From DATJGR01 sp963780795 (GTDB lineage Bacteria > Pseudomonadota > Gammaproteobacteria > Pseudomonadales > Azotimanducaceae), in assembly GCA_963780795.1 (NCBI GenBank), contig CAWADH010000014.1:62001-126000 (forward strand): a stretch of DNA of 64,000 nt, written 5' to 3'. The first letter of the stretch is position 1. Each line of letters opens with the position of its first letter. Position numbers and translations under genes: made by a program. Under the pieces are notes generated by a model. That model did no database searches, was not told where the DNA came from, and saw only the letters and a list, made by a program, of their open reading frames with translations. Shown in pieces: positions 1 through 8,500 of the stretch.

Positions 1-569
1 AGCGTGATGCTGTGCGCCACCGTGAACGCGGTGATCGTCTTGATCAGCATCCATCGTCCGGAAACGATCAGCAGCAGCCCCAGCACGAACAGCAGGTGGT
101 CAGCGCCGAACAGGATGTGGCGGATGCCTTCGCCCGCGTAAGCGAGCGAGCGTTCCCACCAAGTCTGCGAAGGGGCGATGTCGAGCCAGGGTTGACCCGG
201 GCGGGCGATCGACGTGCGGGTCTGTCCGTCGGACGTCTCCACCCGAATCAGCACGTCGGTGATCGTCAGCTGCAAGCCCGGAAACTCGATGCGTTTTCCG
301 GCAATTCCGCCGCCTTCGGCGCTGATCGTGCGACGTTCCAGCCTGGAGTCCGCCAGTTGCTGCACCAGCGGTCCGGTCACCGTGACCATCTCATGCGGCA
401 GTTTCAGTACGACCGGCAGCGGCATGCCCGCCGACACGGGCGTGCGCCACAACACTTCGTAGCGGTTGTCGCCGGTCTGCCTGATCTCGAGATAAGCGGG
501 ACGTGCTTCGTGGGCGAACGCTGGTCCGCAAACCAACAGTGCGATCAGCACGGATGCCAGTCGGCTCAC
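1..569 (-). CDS. HupE/UreJ-family membrane protein, 3' end outside window
   Basis: Partial gene: the first 189 codons are visible and the end lies beyond base 1. It starts with GTG at 569-567, in a GTGA overlap with the stop of the upstream isomerase gene (566-568), so the two are translationally coupled. The protein opens with a secretion signal ending near AFAHEARPA, then a periplasmic beta-rich domain of about 110 residues. The first membrane segment follows and carries the family motif HILFGADHLLFVLGL, then a second segment with TVAHSIT. In the HupE/UreJ family these His/Asp-containing helices are linked to metal (nickel or cobalt) handling, but members of this long form beside PpiC and DUF3604 proteins have no settled function. 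I infer an inner-membrane protein with an exported N-terminal domain. Confidence 0.85.
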   Translation of the reverse strand, partial: MSRLASVLIALLVCGPAFAHEARPAYLEIRQTGDNRYEVLWRTPVSAGMPLPVVLKLPHEMVTVTGPLVQQLADSRLERRTISAEGGGIAGKRIEFPGLQLTITDVLIRVETSDGQTRTSIARPGQPWLDIAPSQTWWERSLAYAGEGIRHILFGADHLLFVLGLLLIVSGRWMLIKTITAFTVAHSIT

Positions 570-1372
570 GGTTTCGCACCGTCGGGTGGAATCGGCAGCA
601 GCACGATGTACTTTGCGCGCATCGCGTCGTAGGCCTTCTTCCACGCCATGGCTTTCTGTTCGCCGAGCCACGCGGTTTTGATGTCCGGCTCGATCTCTTC
701 GAAAGCGGGTGTGCGCCCCGGCACCATCGAATCGACGAACACGAGATGCCAGCCGAAACCGGATTCGATCGGTCCTTGCCACGATCCGGCGGGAAGCTTG
801 AACAGCGCCTGTGCGAACGCCGGGCCGAAGTCCTTCGCCAGCTGGTCCGGCGCGCGGTCGGCGTAGTACTCCTGCAGCATCGTCGGATCGCCGCTCGCGC
901 GGCTCGATCCGATCGGTTGTCCCTGGAGCCGGAGCAGCGCGGCGGCTGCCTCGTCGCGCGCCCGCCCGCCGCGTGAGTCAGGCGAGAAATACAGCTGCCG
1001 GAACGCGATCCGACCGGGCAGCGCGAACGTCGCTGCGTTCGCGCCGAACCAGTTGCGCAGTTCGGTGGTGCTCGGCTCGTACTGGGCCGCGACGTCTTCG
1101 GAGACGAACTGCATCTTCTGCGCCATCCGGCGCTTGACGATCTCGTCGTCTTTGTCGAGCCCCATTGCGAGGGCTTCGCGGTAGAGGATTTCCTGCTTGA
1201 TCCTGTCTTCGATCAGCGCGTCGAATTCCTGTTGCGTCGGCTGCCGACGCCATTGCGCTTCGAACACCATCTCCAGCTGCCGCAGTTCATCGAGCGTCAA
1301 CTGAATCTGCTTCGGCGAACCGGACCCGGCCTCGTCGTTGCCCTGCAGGTACGCGTTCGCCGCGAACAGCAC
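566..1372 (-). CDS. membrane-anchored parvulin-type peptidylprolyl isomerase
   Basis: PpiC/SurA-like protein. The N-terminal helical part (QLTLDELRQLEMVFEAQWRR) and the LIEDRIKQEILYREAL block resemble SurA-type chaperone regions. A parvulin-like rotamase domain fills the C-terminal half, ending in SGFGWHLVFVD and FEEIEPDIKTAWL. The start is uncertain. GTG at 1372 gives 268 residues but cuts into a hydrophobic segment, PLVHFLLIGVVLFAANAYL, whose reading frame stays open upstream to 1474 without any ATG, GTG or TTG. A rare start (ATT or CTG) or a sequence error may therefore hide the true N-terminus. I expect one N-terminal membrane anchor with the catalytic part in the periplasm. It lies between the DUF3604 gene and the HupE-like gene, probably in one transcript. 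Confidence 0.85.
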   Translation of the reverse strand: MLFAANAYLQGNDEAGSGSPKQIQLTLDELRQLEMVFEAQWRRQPTQQEFDALIEDRIKQEILYREALAMGLDKDDEIVKRRMAQKMQFVSEDVAAQYEPSTTELRNWFGANAATFALPGRIAFRQLYFSPDSRGGRARDEAAAALLRLQGQPIGSSRASGDPTMLQEYYADRAPDQLAKDFGPAFAQALFKLPAGSWQGPIESGFGWHLVFVDSMVPGRTPAFEEIEPDIKTAWLGEQKAMAWKKAYDAMRAKYIVLLPIPPDGAKP

Positions 1373-1516
1373 GACCCCGATCAGCAGGAAATGAACCAGC
1401 GGTTCGGACGCAATGCGCCTGACGATCCGCGCCGCGGCCGACCGCGGTGACCGGTCGCGGCGTGATTGCGTCGTTCAGATCGCGCAGGCGGTTCGTTCTG
1501 CTCCGGAACCGCCGGT

Positions 1517-3835
1517 TCACTCCTTCGCATGCAGATCGGATGCCTGATCCTTCGGAATGTTCGCGGCGGCTTTGCCGAGATCGAACAGATCGGCGGGACC
1601 TTGCACCGTGTATTCGTAGTTCGCGTAGCCGAACTCGTTGCTGCGCGCGCCGATGTACTTGCCGTCGGCTTTGTAGAGTGTCATTTCGAGCGGCGTGTTG
1701 CCGAACATCGTGACGACCTTGCCGTTGGCGATCGAGTACGGCGCCGGCACCGTGTGATACGAGGTTGCCGCCAGGTCGCCGGATTCGCTCGGCAGCAATG
1801 CGCGGTCGCCGACGTACAGCGCTACCGCGTTGCCGGTTTCGTCGTAGCGCACCTTCGTTACACCGTTGGTCACGGTATTGCGGATCCACATCGCCTTGCC
1901 GACCAGCAACGTCTTCAACTCTGCGTCCGTCAGTGCGATAGCGCCGTTGGCGGTGAGATTCGCGACCGTCGTACCGGCGGGCGCCGCTTTGCGTGCCGAG
2001 GCGGCGGGCGTGTACCAGATCGGCGAAGCCCACGCGCGCTCCTGCACCGTGGCAGGAACGGTATCCGGCGGCGCAATGCCCATCTCGTGCGCCTGAATCG
2101 TCGTCCAGCGCGGCGTCGGAATCTCGAGAACCCGTGCGTAATAGAACGCGTGCAGCGACGCGTCGAAATCGGGGTCGGTCCAGGTGGTCTTCAGTTCCGG
2201 CGAACCCGCCGAGTTCGTGTACGTGCCATTGTCGATGTCGACGGTGCTGGCGATCGGCGGAATCTGGTGAGTCCATTTGTCTGCTTTACGGTCGCCGGAC
2301 CAGACCACGTCGTAGATCTTTTCGAAGCTCTGGCCGTTCTTCGACCAGCCTTTCACGATCTGGATGCGGTCGAGATTGCCGGACGTCGGGTCTTTCATGG
2401 CCCACACGGCGAACGTCGGCGCTGTGCCCTTCATCGGCGGCAGATCGCTGCCCATCGGCACACCTGTCTTGTAGGCGCCTTTGATCCAGTCGCGGCCATC
2501 GATCGACGCTGTGTCGAAACCCCAGCCGCCGAAGAAGCGCACCTTGATCCGGGGTCCGCTCGTGCCGAACGTCTCCTTGCGATACATCGCGTCCCAGATC
2601 GACGCGCGCGTGTTCTGTTCCGCCCACGCGCCGGTCAGGCCGGCCGGGTTCTCGACGCGCGTATCGATGCCATTGAAGATGTGCCCCGACATGCGTTGCT
2701 GAATCGTGCCGTCCGTTGCGGCATGACCGCCGAAGAAATTGTCCTGCCGATACGGGCTGCCGGTGTTGTGCGAGTCCGACGCGGCGCCGAAGCCGAACTT
2801 GTACGGGTTGAAACCGCGCACGTCCTGCAGGGTGAGACCGTCCTTCAATGCCTGCCGGGCGTAACTGCCGACGATGTGCGGAATGCGGCCGGAATCTTCA
2901 GGCAATCCAAGCAGGATGCTCATGATTTCGTAGTTCGAGAATTCGTCGTTCGGCGACAGCAGCGGATGCGTCTCGGACTGACCTTTGATCTGTTTGATTT
3001 CCACCAGCCGTTCGTTGCGTTCGCGCGACGCGGCCCACGCGGCGTCGATCGGCCGGCCGAGACTGTCGACGTCGGTCGGGTACATCCAGCCGTCGGAGAG
3101 GTTCGCGTTGTGCGAGATCGCGAGCAGTTCGTTGCCGGCTTTGCGTTGCGTATCCATCCAGCCCCACAAGTCCTCCGGATGCCACGAATCGAGCATCGAG
3201 AACGGCATGACCGGCACTTTCGCGCAGTCGCGGAAGAAGATGTTGCGATGCAGGTTGCGGTTGTTGAACTGCGACGTGTACTCGTACGAGCAGAACGCCG
3301 TGAACTTGCCGGGATGGTTGTTCGCGTCGGCGATCTTGACGTTCTCGCTCCAGATCGAGCCGGCCACCTCGGGACTCATGAAAGCCTTGATCGGCGGCTT
3401 GCTGGTCAGCGACAGCAGATAAAGAAACACGCGCTGCACGTCTTCCGGATTCTTCGGGTCTTTGAGAATGAGTCCTTGCGCTTCAGGCAGTTTGCTCAGC
3501 GTCGAACCCGGTGTGTTCGCCTCTTTCGTTACACCGACGTACTCGGAGTGGTCGGTGACACCCATCCAGTCGAGTGGGGTGTCGATGTGGATGTCGTAAC
3601 CGAGCGGATGCTTGATCGTCTCGCCTTGCGCGTATTTGTACGCGTCGTCCGGACCGGTCAGGCGATTGCCGATGACCCATGCATCGACCGACCAGCTGGT
3701 ATGGATGTGTGTTTCGCCGAAGTAGGCGTCGCGTTCGGGATTGGGTTTCGGATTGTCGGCAGCGGTGGCGAGTGCACAGGTCAGACTTGCGGCAACGATC
3801 GTCAAACCGGCGAGTCCGGTGCGGTTCGTCTTCAT
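1517..3835 (-). CDS. secreted DUF3604 family protein
   Basis: 772-residue protein with a Sec signal peptide (MKTNRTGLAGLTIVAASL, cleavage probably after ALATAA). The ATG at 3835 is chosen over an upstream in-frame start at 3934 because it yields the signal peptide and has a GGAG ribosome site 9 bases upstream. The mature part matches the DUF3604 pattern: YFGETHIHTSWSVDAW near the N-terminus, TDHSEYVGV, then FCSYEYTSQFNNRNLHRN and HNANLSDGWMYP, and ASDSHNTGSPYRQDNFFGGH. The regularly placed His/Asp residues recall the PHP metal-dependent phosphoesterase fold, so a metal-dependent hydrolase is likely. The substrate is unknown. It is the first gene of a probable three-gene operon with the isomerase and the HupE-like protein, an arrangement seen for this family elsewhere. 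Confidence 0.9.
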   Translation of the reverse strand: MKTNRTGLAGLTIVAASLTCALATAADNPKPNPERDAYFGETHIHTSWSVDAWVIGNRLTGPDDAYKYAQGETIKHPLGYDIHIDTPLDWMGVTDHSEYVGVTKEANTPGSTLSKLPEAQGLILKDPKNPEDVQRVFLYLLSLTSKPPIKAFMSPEVAGSIWSENVKIADANNHPGKFTAFCSYEYTSQFNNRNLHRNIFFRDCAKVPVMPFSMLDSWHPEDLWGWMDTQRKAGNELLAISHNANLSDGWMYPTDVDSLGRPIDAAWAASRERNERLVEIKQIKGQSETHPLLSPNDEFSNYEIMSILLGLPEDSGRIPHIVGSYARQALKDGLTLQDVRGFNPYKFGFGAASDSHNTGSPYRQDNFFGGHAATDGTIQQRMSGHIFNGIDTRVENPAGLTGAWAEQNTRASIWDAMYRKETFGTSGPRIKVRFFGGWGFDTASIDGRDWIKGAYKTGVPMGSDLPPMKGTAPTFAVWAMKDPTSGNLDRIQIVKGWSKNGQSFEKIYDVVWSGDRKADKWTHQIPPIASTVDIDNGTYTNSAGSPELKTTWTDPDFDASLHAFYYARVLEIPTPRWTTIQAHEMGIAPPDTVPATVQERAWASPIWYTPAASARKAAPAGTTVANLTANGAIALTDAELKTLLVGKAMWIRNTVTNGVTKVRYDETGNAVALYVGDRALLPSESGDLAATSYHTVPAPYSIANGKVVTMFGNTPLEMTLYKADGKYIGARSNEFGYANYEYTVQGPADLFDLGKAAANIPKDQASDLHAKE

Positions 3836-4045
3836 GGATTGGCTCCGTGTTCTTCTTGGAGGGCGGGTCGCGTCGATATCGCTCGGCCGACGCGGAAGCT
3901 GGGCGATTGTCCGGCGACGGATGCAAAGCGTCAACGGCGGCGTTTGGATGCGCGTCTTCGCGCAATGGCGCGCGGAGGCGTCATGTCGCGAAAGTCAATC
4001 CGGAATTTCCCAACGATCCCGCGCTGGTGCAGCGTCGCGCGCGTT

Positions 4046-5758
4046 CTACTGATACAGCTCGGCGCTCGATAGAGCCGGTCCGTTCGATCCGCCGACGACG
4101 AGCACCTGTGCCGGCAGCAGCGTCGCGGTATGCCCGTCGCGTGCGCTGGTCATGCTGCCGGTCGCGCTGAAGTCGCCGCTCGTTGGGTCGTACAGTTCGG
4201 CGACGGAAATCAGGTGCGATTTGGCGTCGCCGCCGCCGGTGACGAGCACCGTGCCGTCCGACAACAGCGTTCCGGTCGGAGCCGAGTGCGCGGTGCGCAT
4301 GTCGCCGGTCGGTGTGAATGCCCCGGTCGATTCGTTGTACACCTCTGCCGATGCCAGGGCGTCGTCGGCGATGCCGCCGGCGATCAGCACTTCGCCGTTC
4401 GACAACAGCACCGCGGCCTGATGCGCGCGCGCCGCCGACATGCTGCCGGTGGAGCTGAAGCGGCGCGTGGAAGGGTTGTACACCTCTGCCGTCGCGACGG
4501 TCGTTCCCTGTGCATCGGTGGTGCCGCCGGCGATCAGCACGGCGCCGCTGGCGAGCAGCGTTGCGGTGTGGCCGGAACGCGCGGCGGTCATCGAACCAAC
4601 GGTGACGAAGCGGCCCGTCGCGGGATCGTAGAGTTCGGCGCTCGCGAGCGGCGCGCCGGTGCTGCCGCTGCCGCCGGTGACCAGCACCGTGCCATCGTTC
4701 AGCCGCGTCGCGGCGTGTGCATGACGCGCGACGACCAGGCCGCCCGTGTTGGTGAAGCGGCTGTTCGGTGGCGAGAACAGCTCTGCAGTGGCGATGGGTG
4801 CGGCCGCGGGATCGGACAATCCACCGACTACCAGCACCGTGCCGTTGCGCAGCAGCGTCGCGCTGTGATCGAAGCGAGCGCCGGTCATGCTGCCCGTGAC
4901 GCCAAACGTCGCGCTCGCCGGATCGTAGAGTTCGGCCGAACTCGAACCGGTCGTTCCGTTGGAGCCGCCCGCCACGAGCACGTTTCCGCTATCGAGCAGC
5001 GTGGCGGTGTGCAGCGTGCGCAGCGAAGTCATCGACCCGGTCAGCACGAAACCGTGCTCGAGCACGTCGATCGTCGTGTCCTGCGGTGTTGCGGCTTGTC
5101 CGCCGCCGTCTTCGACCGAGAGGGTGATGGGGAACGCACCGACGCCGGTCGGCGTGCCGGTCAGCGTTCCATCCGCTGCGAAGGCCAGACCTGCAGGCAA
5201 GTCGCCGCTTTCGCTCCACGTCAGCGGCGCGATGCCGTCGGTTGCGACGAACACGTTGCTATAGGGCCGATCGAGCGCGCCAATTGCCGGCGCCGGCAAC
5301 GTCGCGATCGTCGGCGGCAACGGCGGATCGATGACGATGGTCTTGGTCTCCGTCGTGCTCTTCGCCGGGAACGACGAGTCGGTGACCGTGATCCTCGCGT
5401 CGAACGTTCCAGCCGTAGTCGGCGTTCCGCTGATTGAACCGTTGGAAGCGAGCGTGATGCCGGGCGGCAGCGACGATGCCGTCCAGAAGAACGGCGCGAG
5501 GCCTGCCGTCGACGTGAACGCGAAACTGTTCTGATAGCGCCAGTTTGCCGGACATGCCCGGATGGAGCCGCCGACGAAGCATGGCAGACAGGCGGATCCT
5601 GAAGGCGCGCACGTCGTCGAGTCGCCGACGTTGTACGGCGACCCGACTGCGCCGTCGGGCGGCGCGGGAATCGCAGGTATCGACGGTTCGTCGCCGCTGC
5701 CGCATCCGCCGCACAGAACCGCGACCAGCAAGCCGAGTACGGCCCGGCTACGCCTCAT
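4046..5758 (-). CDS. Kelch-repeat lipoprotein with two Ig-like domains
   Basis: 570 residues. The signal sequence MRRSRAVLGLLVAVLCGGC ends in a Cys that could be lipidated, although the residues before it (CGG) are only an approximate lipobox. Two putative Ig-like (He_PIG) modules follow, each with the PLTWSESGDLPAGLAFAADG / LTGTPTG pattern (residues about 60-235). The rest is a series of about six Kelch-type repeats of some 50 residues built on TATLLxxGxVLVxGG and AELYDPAT motifs, which should form a beta-propeller. The protein is probably anchored at the cell surface and binds a partner or glycan; no catalytic motif is seen. The start has an AAGGAG ribosome site. The repeats make this stretch internally similar at DNA level. 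Confidence 0.85.
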   Translation of the reverse strand: MRRSRAVLGLLVAVLCGGCGSGDEPSIPAIPAPPDGAVGSPYNVGDSTTCAPSGSACLPCFVGGSIRACPANWRYQNSFAFTSTAGLAPFFWTASSLPPGITLASNGSISGTPTTAGTFDARITVTDSSFPAKSTTETKTIVIDPPLPPTIATLPAPAIGALDRPYSNVFVATDGIAPLTWSESGDLPAGLAFAADGTLTGTPTGVGAFPITLSVEDGGGQAATPQDTTIDVLEHGFVLTGSMTSLRTLHTATLLDSGNVLVAGGSNGTTGSSSAELYDPASATFGVTGSMTGARFDHSATLLRNGTVLVVGGLSDPAAAPIATAELFSPPNSRFTNTGGLVVARHAHAATRLNDGTVLVTGGSGSTGAPLASAELYDPATGRFVTVGSMTAARSGHTATLLASGAVLIAGGTTDAQGTTVATAEVYNPSTRRFSSTGSMSAARAHQAAVLLSNGEVLIAGGIADDALASAEVYNESTGAFTPTGDMRTAHSAPTGTLLSDGTVLVTGGGDAKSHLISVAELYDPTSGDFSATGSMTSARDGHTATLLPAQVLVVGGSNGPALSSAELYQ

Positions 5759-5904
5759 CGAATGCTCCTTGGTCGCCCGCGCGATGCGTGGGCGACTGCT
5801 ACGGCATCTGCGAGGCGTACGATTGTTCGCGCGAGCAGTCGATCTTATCAGTGTTACAGAACGACCACCGCGCGACGTTCATCGCATCCGAGTGAGCGCC
5901 GCGG

Positions 5905-6327
5905 TCACTCTTTCAGTTGACCGCGGATCTCTCCGTCCTTGTGCGCGTCGCTGTGCACGTTGACGTACAAGTCGCCGGCAGCGAGCTTGTCCATCTGCGC
6001 CTTCGTCAGCTTGGCGTCCTTCGGCACCGACCATTCGTTGGCACCGGTGGCGGTCAACGGCACCACGACGCCGCCGTTCTGACCCGGCGCGCCATCGTGG
6101 ATGTGTGCCGCGATGCCCTTGATGCCTTCGGTTTTCACACTGCCGCTGATCGACATGTCGTCTTTCACGGTGAAGTGCGCGCTGCCGCTCGCCATGGTCT
6201 TCACCGGCGGCACTTCCTGATCACCGGCGAGCTTGGCGCTGACACCGGCCGCAAAGGCGCTCATGGCGAACGACGCAGCCGACGCAACCACGATGGTCAG
6301 CGCGCATGTTCTGAAGATCGGTTTCAT
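5905..6327 (-). CDS. secreted CHRD-domain protein
   Basis: 140 residues: a signal peptide (MKPIFRTCALTIVVASAASF, cleaved near AFAAG) and a single CHRD domain with the typical pieces LAGDQEVPPV, GIAAHIHDGAPGQNG, and LYVNVHSDAHKDGEIRGQL at the C-terminus. CHRD modules occur in chordin and in many small bacterial exported proteins; their biochemical role is not established. The ribosome site AGGAGAG lies 7 bases before ATG. It is a single gene, separated from the Kelch lipoprotein by 146 bases that hold no other gene. Confidence 0.88.
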   Translation of the reverse strand: MKPIFRTCALTIVVASAASFAMSAFAAGVSAKLAGDQEVPPVKTMASGSAHFTVKDDMSISGSVKTEGIKGIAAHIHDGAPGQNGGVVVPLTATGANEWSVPKDAKLTKAQMDKLAAGDLYVNVHSDAHKDGEIRGQLKE

Positions 6328-6412
6328 GTTCTCTCTCCTGTTGGTACTCGGCTCGACCCTCGATCAACGTAGTCCCGCGTGCACGTGAGGTCGGTGCGGC
6401 TTCGCACCGATG

Positions 6413-6739
6413 TCAGCGCTGGTCTGTCACGCGGCGCTTCAGCGCGCGTCGATCCAGCGCGACGTAGCGGCTCGGTAATCCAATGTCGCTCTCGCGGCGG
6501 CGTTCGGTTCGCCGATCGGTGAAATGCTGATAGACGCACCTGCATTCGCGCGGCATGTCGCAATCGGGCAGCGGCAGCAGAGGCGCGTCCTCGGACAGGA
6601 ATCGCTGGCCGACGATCGCCGCCGCCGCGCGACACATCCGGTCGCCGCGCGGTGTCTCGATGGCGACGCCGTGGAACAGGTCCCGTACACCAACTGCGCC
6701 GGACCGCCCTTTGAAGACGCCCTTTTTTCGTCGAAGCAT
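6413..6739 (-). CDS. conserved hypothetical protein with CRC motif
   Basis: 108 residues, basic, no signal peptide or membrane segment. The C-terminal half contains LPDCDMPRECRCVYQHFTD followed by RRTERRRESDIG. I recognise this arrangement (Cys, then Cys-x-Cys, a Tyr-x-His pair, then a charged RR/ESD tail) from uncharacterised proteins of other Gammaproteobacteria, but I know no function. Three cysteines and a histidine close together could bind zinc or iron; this is inference. It starts 10 bases after the stop of the GlsB-like gene on the same strand and is probably co-transcribed with it. The ribosome site before 6739 is weak. Confidence 0.65.
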   Translation of the reverse strand: MLRRKKGVFKGRSGAVGVRDLFHGVAIETPRGDRMCRAAAAIVGQRFLSEDAPLLPLPDCDMPRECRCVYQHFTDRRTERRRESDIGLPSRYVALDRRALKRRVTDQR

Positions 6740-6749
6740 GCTGCAGCGG

Positions 6750-7019
6750 TTATCGAACGCTTCTGCGCCGGAACAGATTGACGATCGCCAACAGAACCAA
6801 CGCTCCCAGGAACGACACCAGCAGGCTCGCCATACTGAAGTCGTTAGCGTTGATGGTGCCGGTTCCCATCAACGGTGCAATGACCAGTCCGGCAATGAAC
6901 GCACCGACGATCCCAACGATGATGTTCAGGAAGATGCCTTGTTGTGCGTTCGTTTTCATCACGATGCTGGCGAGCCAGCCGAGTACACCGCCCACAATGA
7001 TCCATGCCAGGAAGTTCAT
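6750..7019 (-). CDS. GlsB/YeaQ/YmgE family stress-response membrane protein
   Basis: 89 residues, almost wholly hydrophobic, with three membrane helices: about residues 3-20 (FLAWIIVGGVLGWLAS), 28-50 (GIFLNIIVGIVGAFIAGLV) and 64-82. The glycine pattern GGVLGWLAS and the IVGAFIAG segment are diagnostic for the transglycosylase-associated protein family, which is induced by general stress in enterobacteria. Its molecular role is unknown. The ATG is preceded by GGGAG at good spacing. The Cys-x-Cys hypothetical gene follows immediately. Confidence 0.92.
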   Translation of the reverse strand: MNFLAWIIVGGVLGWLASIVMKTNAQQGIFLNIIVGIVGAFIAGLVIAPLMGTGTINANDFSMASLLVSFLGALVLLAIVNLFRRRSVR

Positions 7020-7234
7020 GTCGTTCTCCCTCGTTTAAAGTCGGTTGAGAATTCCCGAACGGTCACTTCGTTGGCATCCCCGGCACGGCCGTCTGATCGT
7101 AGGCGGATGACTACAGGTTCCACCGCTTCAATAGCTCCTACGGACGTCTCCTACGTCGCTTGTCGGAAACGGACCACTCCATTCGGTCGCGCGGTTCGCA
7201 AGACTGACGTCCACCCCATCGCAAGGACACGCAC

Positions 7235-7507
7235 ATGGCACGCAGCAAGAAGACTCCGCAATCGAGTAAGCCGACGAAACCCAACCGGAATCAGGGCGAG
7301 GGCGATCGCGAATCGGCCCGCCGCTTCAACGAGGCGGAACGGGCGTTCGTCGAATCGGAGCGGGGTCGTACGGCGATCCGCTCGAGTGGGAACACGCAAG
7401 GCGGGGAAGAGGACGAGGATCTGCGCGAAGCGGAGGCCGATGCCGCAAGTCGCGCCCGAGAAAATGATCCCGAGGAGAAGCGCGATCATCGTAAGCCAGC
7501 GCGTTGA
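7235..7507 (+). CDS. small highly charged hypothetical protein
   Basis: 90 residues, very hydrophilic and rich in Arg, Glu and Asp. The central GEGDRESARRFNEAERAFVES segment is of a type I have seen in short uncharacterised proteins of Gamma- and Betaproteobacteria. No membrane segment, cysteine or enzyme motif is present and it is probably largely disordered. It lies 173 bases upstream of the PRC-barrel gene on the same strand, which points to a shared stress-type context. The ATG follows a GGACACGCAC stretch with only a weak ribosome site, so the exact start is less sure than the frame. Confidence 0.6.
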   Translation: MARSKKTPQSSKPTKPNRNQGEGDRESARRFNEAERAFVESERGRTAIRSSGNTQGGEEDEDLREAEADAASRARENDPEEKRDHRKPAR

Positions 7508-7680
7508 AACGCGGCGCGACTCGATCCGTAAAATGTGCGCCGCGCGCGTGCAATTTTTCAAACTTCCACGCATCGCTCTCGAGCAAAGTCCCCGCTCGCG
7601 GGCGTTACGGCGGCGGCACGCTACTTGCACCCATCCCTTTCGCGTCATTGAAGACGCGGTGTAAACGACAAGGAGGATTC

Positions 7681-8043
7681 ATGAAGACATCAACCGTGAG
7701 TACCAGTGCGATTCCCGCGAAACGCGTGAACGGAACGGAGGTATACAACACGTCCGGCGAACATCTCGGCGAGATCGAGGACATCATGATCGACAAGCCG
7801 AGCGGCGAGGTGGTCTACGCCATCATGTCGTTCGGCGGTTTCCTCGGTATCGGCGAGAAGTTCCATCCGTTGCCCTGGCAAGTGCTGCACTACGACACGA
7901 CGAAGGATGGTTATGTCGTAGACTTGAACAAAGAGCAGTTGCGCAAAGCACCGGCTTACGACCGGGACGAACTGAACGACAACGACACCGCATGGCGCGG
8001 CAAGGTGTTCGACTATTACCAGCAGCCGCCGTATTGGGGCTAA
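7681..8043 (+). CDS. PRC-barrel domain protein
   Basis: 120 residues containing one PRC-barrel: VNGTEVYNTSGEHLGEIEDIMIDKPSGEVVYAIMSFGGFLGIG followed by FHPLPWQVL. PRC-barrels are small beta-barrels that bind protein or RNA partners, as in the photosynthetic reaction-centre H subunit and RimM. Short stand-alone proteins like this one are common in soil Proteobacteria and have no defined role. The ATG at 7681 has a near-perfect AAGGAGG site seven bases upstream, so the longer in-frame extension to 7504 is rejected. A strong hairpin at 8179-8206 probably ends the transcript. Confidence 0.9.
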   Translation: MKTSTVSTSAIPAKRVNGTEVYNTSGEHLGEIEDIMIDKPSGEVVYAIMSFGGFLGIGEKFHPLPWQVLHYDTTKDGYVVDLNKEQLRKAPAYDRDELNDNDTAWRGKVFDYYQQPPYWG

Positions 8044-8178
8044 CGGTTTCGTAGGGCGGCGCTTACGGCAATGGTGGAATCGTCCGATGTACGCGGCGGC
8101 CCATTCGTTGCAGGCTGATCGAGCGCGGTGACTACCGCGGCAGTTCGCGATACCTGTGGTCGTGGGCTGTCACGGTCT

Positions 8179-8206
8179 TCACCGCGCGCCATTTTGCGCG
8201 CGGTGA
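8179..8206. terminator. GC-rich hairpin between convergent genes
   Basis: Perfect 11-base inverted repeat: TCACCGCGCGC at 8179-8189 and its complement at 8196-8206, with a six-base loop CATTTT, followed on the plus strand by ATTTG. It lies 136 bases after the PRC-barrel stop and 7 bases before the end of the minus-strand ORF at 8213-8500. It could serve as a two-way intrinsic terminator, although the T tract is short. Confidence 0.5.
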
Positions 8207-8212
8207 TTTGGC

Positions 8213-8485
8213 TCAGTCGCGGCTGGCAGATGAGTGGCTGTCGTGCAGCCATTGGCGCACCGCTTCGATCCCGGCGCTTTCTGGATTTCCATGGCGATCC
8301 ATCACCGCGCAGGCGCGCGCATAGCGGTAGTGGCTGACATGCTCGGAGAAATGACTGGGAATAGCCCCGTCATCCATCTGTTCGAGTCGCTGAGATTGCG
8401 CGTGACACTCGGTCTGCCACTTCAGGAAGCGACGGAACTCTGCATCTGCCGCCGGATAGAACTCGACGCGTTGTGTACTGGCCAT
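8213..8485 (-). CDS. small hypothetical protein (uncertain)
   Basis: Reading frame of 90 codons from ATG at 8485. A second ATG lies 15 bases further out (8500) and would give 95 residues; the GAAGGG just before 8485 favours the inner start. The protein is soluble, with FYPAADAEFRRFLKWQTECHAQ and EHVSHYRYARACAVMDRHGNPE; I do not recognise a family. Its codon choice looks like that of nearby genes, and the terminator-like hairpin beyond its stop supports a real convergent gene. An overlapping plus-strand frame of similar length exists (8234-8515), so this call is tentative. Confidence 0.4.
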   Translation of the reverse strand: MASTQRVEFYPAADAEFRRFLKWQTECHAQSQRLEQMDDGAIPSHFSEHVSHYRYARACAVMDRHGNPESAGIEAVRQWLHDSHSSASRD

Positions 8486-8500
8486 CCCTTCGCCATCCAT

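Noticed and set aside
1466..4072. 868-codon plus-strand frame
   Set aside because: Arg-rich antisense frame fully covering the DUF3604 gene and its leader; no motifs, high-GC third-position artefact.
4046..5050. Repeated DNA segments resembling a CRISPR or tandem array
   Set aside because: Spacing of about 150 bases with protein-coding periodicity; these are Kelch repeats within one gene.
4130..5437. 435-codon plus-strand frame
   Set aside because: Antisense to the Kelch repeats; its apparent repeats merely mirror them.
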